5,069 nt of DNA, from the NCBI GenBank assembly GCA_002307055.1, contig DBTM01000045.1, positions 1 to 5,069 on the forward strand, given 5' to 3'. The number at the start of each line of letters is the position of its first letter. Position 1 is the first letter of the stretch. The notes below the pieces were generated by a model. The model saw only the letters and a program-made list of their open reading frames with translations, did no database searches and was not told the origin of the DNA. The stretch comes from Clostridiales bacterium UBA1316 (GTDB lineage: Bacteria; Bacillota; Clostridia; Oscillospirales; Oscillospiraceae). A program made the translations under genes and the position numbers. Shown piece by piece: positions 1-4,958 of this stretch.

Positions 1-41
1 CAATTTTTTTGCTCGTCAGAGCTGTGCTGATTTATAATGCG

Positions 42-70
42 TTGACTTTTATATGCGAGCATGCTATACT
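42..70 (+). promoter_or_regulatory. Sigma-A-type promoter of the T-box leader/alaS unit
   Basis: A -35 box TTGACT (42-47) and a -10 box TATACT (65-70) are separated by exactly 17 bases. Each box differs from the vegetative consensus at one position. Transcription would start around 76-78, just before Stem I of the T-box leader, as expected for this leader class. No other promoter of this quality is seen before the synthetase gene. Confidence 0.85.
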
Positions 71-172
71 GTGAAAAATTGAATATAAATGCTATGATGA
101 GAAATAGTATGTCTTGTTCATTGTCGCAGAGAAAAGATGGTTGGTGCAAATCTTTACAATAGCAAGTCAGAA

Positions 173-175
173 GCG
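173..175 (+). promoter_or_regulatory. Putative T-box specifier codon GCG (Ala)
   Basis: The 3' strand of the specifier loop reads CAAG-TCAGAA-GCG-A-TCTC (163-180). As I recall the Bacillus subtilis glyQS leader, the specifier is followed by one purine and then the closing helix. The same layout here gives GCG, an alanine codon, agreeing with the gene downstream. Neighbouring registers would be AGC (Ser) or AAG (Lys), neither of which fits the encoded enzyme. A specifier ending in G is unusual. Confidence 0.65.
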
Positions 176-302
176 ATCTCGGAGCTGTGAACCGAACGGT
201 TTTTTTAGTAGGCTTCAACGGAAAATCCTGTCCCGCCGTATAAAGGGGATACAACATAGGTTATATACCTGCGTTGGCAAAGAGCGGAGGGTTTCCTCCG
301 AA

Positions 303-338
303 TTTAGGTGGTAACACGGACAGCAATGTTCGCCCTAA
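303..338 (+). promoter_or_regulatory. T-box antiterminator element
   Basis: The lower helix pairs TTAGG (304-308) with CCTAA (334-338). The upper helix pairs CGGACA (317-322) with TGTTCG (327-332), closed by a GCAA loop. The bulge between them begins TGGT (309-312). In T-boxes, UGGN pairs with the NCCA end of uncharged tRNA, so U here calls for discriminator A73, as in tRNA-Ala. The sequence diverges from the usual AGGGTGGNACCGCG, but the fold is intact. It shares bases 331-338 with the terminator, so the two structures are mutually exclusive. Confidence 0.85.
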
Positions 339-367
339 GTCAAGTTTTTTGACTTAGGGCGTTTTTT
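331..367 (+). terminator. Intrinsic terminator of the T-box leader
   Basis: A perfect 13-bp stem pairs 331-343 with 349-361 (arm CGCCCTAAGTCAA) around a 5-base loop, followed immediately by six T (362-367). It lies just before the gene and overlaps the 3' strand of the antiterminator, so it acts as the default OFF state when tRNA is charged. Confidence 0.95.
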
Positions 368-386
368 ATTATGAAAGGAGTTTGTC

Positions 387-2168
387 ATGAAAGCTCAGGA
401 AATGCGCGAAATTTTTATAAATTTTTTCTTAGAAAGAGAGCACAAAGAAATCCCGTCGGCATCATTACTTCCTGATAATGACCCCAGTGTCCTATTCACA
501 ACCGCAGGCATGCATCCGCTTGTACCATATTTACTTGGAGAACGCCATCCGCAAGGTAAGTGTCTTGTTAATATTCAAAAATGCCTCCGAACAGATGATA
601 TTGACGAAGTAGGTGATGATTTTCATCATACCTATTTTGAAATGCTCGGCAATTGGTCGCTCGGCAATTATTTTAAACAAGAAGCAATAATGATGAGCTA
701 TGAGTTCTTGACATCTAAATTGGGGATACCCACAAGCAAACTCGCGGTCACTGTCTTCGGTGGATATAAAGAGATTCCTAAGGACATCGAAGCTTATGAA
801 CGTTGGAAAAATATCGGTCTTAACGACAGCCAGATATTTTATGGTGGGATGGAGGAAAACTGGTGGGGGCCAGCGGGTAAAACGGGGCCATGCGGGCCGG
901 ATACTGAGATATTTTATGATACCGGAAAAGTGCCATGTGGTAATAATTGCAGTCCCCTTTGTAATTGCGGGCGCTTCGTTGAAATATGGAACAATGTATT
1001 CATGCAGTACAATAAAGACAGTGAAGGTAATTTTACTGTTCTTAACCAGAAAAATGTGGACACAGGTATGAGCCTTGAACGCATTCTGGCTGTATACAAT
1101 AATGTTTCAAACAATTATGAAACTGACCTTTTCGAACCGATTATATCAAAGATCGAAGAATTAGCTGGCGTTTTACGCACAAAAGATAATATAAGAGATT
1201 TCCGAATAGTTGTAGACCATATGAGAGCTGCAACATTCGTTATTGGCGACCCTAAGAAAGTTGTGCCGTCAAACACAGAACAAGGATATATTGCAAGACG
1301 GCTTATCAGAAGGAGTATCAGATATATTAGAAAAATAGGTGTAACGGAAAATATACTGTCTGAGATTGTTGAAGTAATTATCTCAATTAACGCACCCGCA
1401 TACCCTGAGCTTTATATAAATAAGGAATTTATCCTCGAACAGGTTGCAAAAGAGTATTTATCCTTTATCACGACACTGGACAGAGGAATTAAAAAAGCTG
1501 AACAATTTTTCAATGATGTTCCTGCTGGTGAAAGCTTATCCGGGGAGTTAGCTTTCAAATTATATGATACCTTTGGCTTCCCGATTGAGTTTACAGAGGA
1601 ACTTGCCACAGAAAAAGGAATCATAGTAGATATTGACGGTTTTAAAACGAAATATCACGAACACCAGGAAGAATCCAGAGGCGGTGCGGATGGTAAATTC
1701 AAAGGTGGCCTCGCAGATCATAGTGACCAAACGACGAGATTGCATACGGCAACACATTTGTTGAATGCGGCTCTTAGGAAAATTCTGGGTAATGAGGTTT
1801 ACCAAAGGGGTAGCAATATCACTTCGGAACGGCTACGTTTTGATTTTTCATTTGACAGAAAACTTACTGATGAAGAGCTTTATAAGGTTTCTCAAATAGT
1901 CAACGAAGCAATTTTAAAAGACATTCCCGTACAATGCCAAGAAATGACCGTTGATGAAGCAAGATTATCTGGAGCAATAGGAATATTCAATCAAAAGTAT
2001 GGTGAGATTGTCAAGGTTTATTCCATTGAAGGTTATTCGAAAGAAATCTGCGGTGGCCCACACGTTTTAAATACGCACGAACTGGGCTCTTTTAAAATCC
2101 TGAAAGAAGAAAGTTCATCGTCAGGCGTTCGTAGAATTAAAGCTGTAATAGAAGCTCCTACAGCGTAG
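387..2168 (+). CDS. alaS: Alanyl-tRNA synthetase, short form lacking the C-Ala domain and editing barrel
   Basis: A class II synthetase that attaches alanine to tRNA-Ala in the cytoplasm. The ATG at 387 has AAAGGAG six bases upstream. The N-terminal catalytic core (about 1-240) shows LFTTAGMHPLVPYLLGE (motif 1 region), motif 2 with R68 and HHTYFEMLGNWSLG (80-93), GKTGPCGPDTE (164-174), and motif 3 VDTGMSLER (224-232), where the usual second Gly is Ser229. Residues 240-430 match the tRNA-recognition helices, including SNTEQGYIARRLIRR and YDTFGFP. The editing core has HTATH (H453, H457) and CGGPH (C555, H559). The 102-residue spacing from H453 to C555 equals E. coli H564 to C666. Only about 23 residues link the helical region to HTATH, so the roughly 110-residue beta-barrel of the editing domain is missing. 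The protein ends at 593, about 280 residues short of the usual ~875, with no DHHA1/C-Ala domain. A Cys cluster CGNNCSPLCNC (184-194) may bind metal. The reading frame is intact and ends cleanly, so this is a natural short form rather than a broken gene. Regulation is by the T-box leader. Confidence 0.95.
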   Translation: MKAQEMREIFINFFLEREHKEIPSASLLPDNDPSVLFTTAGMHPLVPYLLGERHPQGKCLVNIQKCLRTDDIDEVGDDFHHTYFEMLGNWSLGNYFKQEAIMMSYEFLTSKLGIPTSKLAVTVFGGYKEIPKDIEAYERWKNIGLNDSQIFYGGMEENWWGPAGKTGPCGPDTEIFYDTGKVPCGNNCSPLCNCGRFVEIWNNVFMQYNKDSEGNFTVLNQKNVDTGMSLERILAVYNNVSNNYETDLFEPIISKIEELAGVLRTKDNIRDFRIVVDHMRAATFVIGDPKKVVPSNTEQGYIARRLIRRSIRYIRKIGVTENILSEIVEVIISINAPAYPELYINKEFILEQVAKEYLSFITTLDRGIKKAEQFFNDVPAGESLSGELAFKLYDTFGFPIEFTEELATEKGIIVDIDGFKTKYHEHQEESRGGADGKFKGGLADHSDQTTRLHTATHLLNAALRKILGNEVYQRGSNITSERLRFDFSFDRKLTDEELYKVSQIVNEAILKDIPVQCQEMTVDEARLSGAIGIFNQKYGEIVKVYSIEGYSKEICGGPHVLNTHELGSFKILKEESSSSGVRRIKAVIEAPTA

Positions 2169-2391
2169 AAAACGATTTGAGTTGTTGTTTTTATAGTAAA
2201 CACTGCTTTTCGACTGCCCTCAAGCCATTAATTTTACTGGGTTTTTTGTAATTTGCTGTAATTTTACTCGCAAGTGAATCAACCTTATAATATTGCCAGG
2301 AGAATCGTCTAGGTCAAGCTTGCGCCGAAGATACTGTTCAGGTGCAAAGCGATGTTAAAGCGCATCTTGCCCGAGATCGGTCGCATGGGTT
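2169..2391. other. Convergent intergenic spacer, no gene supported
   Basis: This spacer lies between the 3' ends of the synthetase (+) and the glycosyltransferase (-). The first ~120 bases are very AT-rich and contain an imperfect tandem repeat, TGTAATTTGC followed by TGTAATTTTA (2246-2266). I see no convincing intrinsic terminator for either gene. The best candidate pairings are only 4-5 bp and lack a proper T tract. On the minus strand an ATG-started stretch of 25 codons (about 2309-2386, MRPISGKMRFNIALHLN...) follows the glycosyltransferase stop. I cannot tell it from chance. Confidence 0.6.
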
Positions 2392-3846
2392 TCAGGCGGC
2401 GTAAAAGAGCACTGAGGCCATGCTGAACAGTGCGATGACTGCGCAGCCTGCGAGGAAGACCCCATTTGCCGCTGATTTGTACTTTCTTTTGATATGATCC
2501 AGTGCGATGCCAATATACACCGCACCTACAATCGCGGTCGGCAGGATATAGCGAAAATCCATCGTACAACCAAATGGATACGCCAGATTGAATACGAAGA
2601 AAGACCCCATCTGCACAAACCATACCCAGAATAGACAGAACCGGCTGAACCTGTTTGTTTCCCTGCAGCGCGCTAAGACATAGATCATCGCCGCTACGGA
2701 GATCAGTATCATCAACAGGTTAATCATAATCAGCGCGGTAGCAATCACACTGTTTCTGTCGAAGGAGTATTCCCCAAACAAAGAGCTTCTTAGTATGTAA
2801 AGCCAGATATTATAATCATCGCCCGAGCTGCAATACAGCGGACTTATGATCTGATCCAGCGGGAACGACAGAAAGCGGCTGACCAGAGAGCTGCCCCCGC
2901 AATACAGCCATGAACTGTCTGAGAACCTGAGTACATAACCCAGAGGCTGGCCGAACAGGATCAGATTGCGTATAGAATACCAAAGCCCGAGCGGCACGCA
3001 TATACCGCCGAACGCCGCAAACTGACCGATGATACTTTTCACATGTTTTTCACGCCACTTTTTGATGAGCACCGCGATAAAAACCGGGGCAGTGAATAAC
3101 GCGGCCAAGCAACCCGAAAACTTTGTCATCATCGAAAGGCCGATGCACAGTGCGATCAGCAGTATGTTTTTCATAGTCGGCCGGTAGTACCAGCGTATCG
3201 TGTACAGTATGGATGCCATAAAAAAAAGCAGCATCATCGCATCGTTGTTGACCCTTGACGAGAGAATGTAAAACGCCGGGTGAAATGCGATTATCGAAAG
3301 CGCGATTGCGCTGGCACATTTGGAGAGCCGCACTTCCTCGCAGAGGCGACGGCAAACCAAAAGCATCGCGCAGGAGGCAAAGCAGGGCACAATCTTGGCG
3401 GCCTGGAACAGCGACGTTAACTCGGCGTCTGGCTGAAACAGCGAGAAAATTTTTACGACAAGCGCCTGTACGATATGCTGAAAGGGCGGCTGATAAAATT
3501 GGTATACGTTGCTCGACGGCAGTAAGCCTTCAGAAAAGAGCCGGTACATATATGCGAAATGACCGGTGCTGTCGTAGGTCGAGATATCGTAGTCCCTCAC
3601 GATAAACGGCGTATAAACCATGTAGCCGATGCGCATTATCATGCCCGCAATGATAACTGCAAGAACGAAAGTTTCCACTTTTATGGTGTCCTTTTTTGAC
3701 AAGCACTTCACAAACAGAAAACCGCCGCACAGCGCCACACCAGCGAGCATCAGCACACGCACAGCGTCTTCATCCACACCCAAAACCAGAGTGAACAGCA
3801 CATAGCAAAAAACAATGGCGGCTGTTAAAAAAAAATACGGACTCAT
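2392..3846 (-). CDS. Multi-spanning GT-C glycosyltransferase, family 39/PMT-like
   Basis: A 484-residue integral membrane protein with about ten or more hydrophobic segments, for example 4-23, 30-47, 58-78, 178-195, 203-218, 226-242, 247-262, 369-392, 403-420, 435-450 and 462-483. It probably transfers a sugar from a lipid-phosphate donor to an envelope acceptor on the outer face of the membrane; substrate and acceptor cannot be read from the sequence. The first large outer loop carries acidic residues (RDYDISTYDSTGH, 84-96) where GT-C enzymes place the catalytic Asp. YQPPF (118-122) matches the usual xPPx motif. RVNNDAMMLL (198-207), MTKFSG (240-245), LWYSIRNLILFGQPLG (288-303) and DFRYILP (430-436) all resemble segments conserved in GT39/PMT-like proteins of Gram-positive bacteria. 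The ATG is followed by a long open frame, but the SD is weak: AAAGG lies 13 bases upstream and no later start fits better. A promoter lies at 3973-4001. The gene is convergent with the synthetase and more GC-rich than it. The general family is likely; the exact function is unknown. Confidence 0.85.
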   Translation of the reverse strand: MSPYFFLTAAIVFCYVLFTLVLGVDEDAVRVLMLAGVALCGGFLFVKCLSKKDTIKVETFVLAVIIAGMIMRIGYMVYTPFIVRDYDISTYDSTGHFAYMYRLFSEGLLPSSNVYQFYQPPFQHIVQALVVKIFSLFQPDAELTSLFQAAKIVPCFASCAMLLVCRRLCEEVRLSKCASAIALSIIAFHPAFYILSSRVNNDAMMLLFFMASILYTIRWYYRPTMKNILLIALCIGLSMMTKFSGCLAALFTAPVFIAVLIKKWREKHVKSIIGQFAAFGGICVPLGLWYSIRNLILFGQPLGYVLRFSDSSWLYCGGSSLVSRFLSFPLDQIISPLYCSSGDDYNIWLYILRSSLFGEYSFDRNSVIATALIMINLLMILISVAAMIYVLARCRETNRFSRFCLFWVWFVQMGSFFVFNLAYPFGCTMDFRYILPTAIVGAVYIGIALDHIKRKYKSAANGVFLAGCAVIALFSMASVLFYAA

Positions 3847-3972
3847 TCCCGTAAAAAAGCCTTTACCTTGTTTTATATTTATATTATTTTTTCTCTGTAT
3901 TAACGTTCCGCACCGCCGATTTGTTGTTTGAACCTGTCTTTTATAACTTCACCGTTTATTCGAGCAACAATG

Positions 3973-4001
3973 ATTATATGCAATCGCCGGGTTGATTACA
4001 A
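3973..4001 (-). promoter_or_regulatory. Promoter for the GT39-like gene
   Basis: On the minus strand a -35 box TTGTAA (3996-4001) lies 17 bases from a perfect -10 box TATAAT (3973-3978). Transcription would start near 3966 and leave a 5' untranslated leader of about 120 bases before the start codon at 3846. The leader is AT-rich near the gene (3871-3900). It contains a distant TTGTTG/CAACAA pair (3921-3926/3965-3970) but no riboswitch that I recognise. Confidence 0.6.
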
Positions 4002-4267
4002 GGTATTTATTTGTAGCCGAGCATTAACTGGCGGCTGTCCAGGATGATGCTGTCTTGCGCTTTTAGGGTTTCAGATAAACAGAGCTGATACTCAGGCTTG
4101 CCTGCCGGTCACCTGATTCACGCAGAAGGTCGCATTGCATACGCCTTTTGTCCCCTATTCCCTTTTCATGGGACACTCTTTAGATACGGTCTGTTACTCG
4201 GTTTTTATTCATGTTTTGCGGTTATACAATCTGCAAATACATAAATACAGCCAGCATATACATTATT

Positions 4268-4302
4268 TTTGCCTTTGTGCAAATAATTTTAATGAAGGCA
4301 AA
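4268..4302 (+). repeat. Inverted repeat TTTGCCTT/AAGGCAAA upstream of the lipoprotein gene
   Basis: An 8-bp perfect inverted repeat (4268-4275 and 4295-4302) has a 19-base centre, and two wobble pairs plus one A-T pair could extend it inward. It ends 11 bases before the GAGGAG ribosome binding site at 4314-4319. It could be an mRNA leader hairpin or a protein-binding operator. With no T tract it is not a terminator. Confidence 0.5.
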
Positions 4303-4326
4303 TGATAACTTATGAGGAGTATAATA

Positions 4327-4899
4327 ATGAGAGTAAAATCATTAACAGCGGCAGCCGTTTTGTGCTTGGCGCTGCTGGCTGGCTGTACCGCACCGGTAGC
4401 GCAGACCAGCGCGTCGCCGACTGTATCTCACGCCGTATCACCCGGGGCGTCGCAGTCATCAGCCGATACCGCGACCTCGGCTTCGCTGGTCAATACAGCC
4501 GCCGCGTTTAAGAAAGCCATCAGCAAGGACGGCACATGGATTATTGCATTACTCAATGATCTGACCATCGACGAAGCGCTTACTGTTGACGGCGATTTTA
4601 AAAACACAAAAACACCGCCCGCTTCACAACGCAAGCTCTCTTTTTATGCACAGGATGAAAATCGCAAAATCACTGAAAGTTACACACTTACAGCACCCAA
4701 AATGACGATCAGCAGCGTTGACTGCGCCATATGGAACGGCACCTTCCGCGGCGACCTGTATATAACCGCCAAAAACTTCCAGCTCATCGGCGCGACAGTC
4801 GACGGCAACATCTATTTTATGAACGCCGATGCCCAATCCACCTTTAAAATGGACGACGCCAGCAAGGTCACCGGTGTTCAACAGCTCAAAACCTTGTGA
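4327..4899 (+). CDS. Small secreted lipoprotein of unknown function
   Basis: A 190-residue lipoprotein. The ATG at 4327 is preferred because GAGGAG (4314-4319) sits seven bases before it. The in-frame ATG at 4312 overlaps this SD, and using it would add five residues in front of the signal peptide. The signal peptide MRVKSLTAAAVLCLALLAGC has a basic start, a hydrophobic core and a lipobox LAGC with Cys20 as the predicted lipidated residue, so the protein should be anchored on the outer face of the membrane. Residues 21 to about 55 form a Ser/Thr/Ala/Pro-rich linker. A domain of about 130 residues follows. Its second half alternates short hydrophobic and polar stretches (YTLTAPKMTISSVDC, GTFRGDLYITAKNFQLIGA, VDGNIYFMNAD), which suggests stacked beta strands, possibly a beta-helix-like fold. 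No catalytic motif is seen and I do not recognise the family. Base composition resembles the glycosyltransferase gene rather than the synthetase. Confidence 0.85.
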   Translation: MRVKSLTAAAVLCLALLAGCTAPVAQTSASPTVSHAVSPGASQSSADTATSASLVNTAAAFKKAISKDGTWIIALLNDLTIDEALTVDGDFKNTKTPPASQRKLSFYAQDENRKITESYTLTAPKMTISSVDCAIWNGTFRGDLYITAKNFQLIGATVDGNIYFMNADAQSTFKMDDASKVTGVQQLKTL

Positions 4900-4922
4900 A
4901 GCGTCTTCATGGACATCACCGG

Positions 4923-4948
4923 CCCTCCTGCATATCATATAAGGAGGG
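4923..4948 (+). promoter_or_regulatory. Hairpin sequestering the ribosome binding site of the next ORF
   Basis: CCCTCCT (4923-4929) is perfectly complementary to AGGAGGG (4942-4948), with a 12-base AT-rich loop. The 3' arm is the strong Shine-Dalgarno sequence for the small ORF starting at 4959. No T tract follows, so this is more likely a translational control hairpin than a terminator of the lipoprotein gene 23 bases upstream. Confidence 0.6.
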
Positions 4949-4958
4949 AGATGTTAAA

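Larger units (their letters stand above)
77..367 (+). ncRNA. T-box riboswitch leader, probably tRNA-Ala responsive
   Basis: This leader controls the downstream synthetase by sensing uncharged tRNA. Stem I is recognisable: a GA/K-turn-like stretch near 96-102, AGTA (106-109) on the 5' side of the specifier loop, and nested helices GAGA/TCTC (99-102/177-180), CTTG/CAAG (113-116/163-166), ATTGT/ACAAT (120-124/156-160) and AAAGAT/ATCTTT (133-138/150-155). The apical loop carries GGTTGGTG, typical of T-box Stem I. A perfect hairpin CGGAGG-GTTT-CCTCCG (285-300) fits Stem III. The T-box sequence starts near 304 and is followed by competing antiterminator and terminator folds. Binding of uncharged tRNA would stabilise the antiterminator and allow read-through into the gene. 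The ORF that can be read across 114-314 is a chance frame inside this RNA. The leader class is very secure; the fine pairing of the 186-284 region was not resolved. Confidence 0.93.
3847..4311. other. Divergent intergenic region with possible decayed coding fragments
   Basis: This region separates the glycosyltransferase (-) from the lipoprotein (+). Besides the minus-strand promoter, the stretch 4007-4176 read on the minus strand looks weakly coding in two frames. One frame (4063-4176) gives 37 codons, including GDKRRMQCDLLRESGDRQAS. An overlapping frame ending at 4007 gives AQDSIILDSRQLMLGYK. Both are stopped quickly, as in a frameshifted gene remnant. I do not recognise the family and the signal could be chance. 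An interrupted palindrome TGTCCC/GGGACA lies at 4149-4175. On the plus strand a possible but poor promoter (TTGCGG at 4216, AT-rich hexamers near 4240) could serve the lipoprotein gene. Confidence 0.4.

Noticed and set aside
190..206. AACC-GAAC-GGTT hairpin followed by T run as an early terminator
   Set aside because: The stem is only 4 bp, too weak for termination. It lies in the linker after Stem I of the T-box leader.
114..314. 66-codon ORF in the leader
   Set aside because: It lies wholly inside the T-box RNA, has no SD, and its composition follows RNA structure constraints.
2169..2300. CRISPR repeat or attachment site in the AT-rich spacer
   Set aside because: Only one imperfect pair of 10-base repeats is present, with no regular spacing, spacers or neighbouring cas or integrase gene.
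2309..2623. 104-codon minus-strand ORF overlapping the glycosyltransferase end
   Set aside because: Most of it is an alternative frame of the glycosyltransferase coding region. Only the last 25 codons lie outside, and they are treated as a low-interest observation.
3255..3605. 116-codon plus-strand ORF
   Set aside because: It is antisense to the glycosyltransferase, rich in Arg and low in complexity, and has no SD. It is a shadow frame.
4624..4938. 104-codon minus-strand ORF opposite the lipoprotein gene
   Set aside because: It is antisense to a well-supported lipoprotein with SD and lipobox, and has no SD of its own.
4923..4948. Intrinsic terminator for the lipoprotein gene
   Set aside because: The hairpin is not followed by a T tract. 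The downstream sequence is AGATGTTAAAATG, containing the next start codon.
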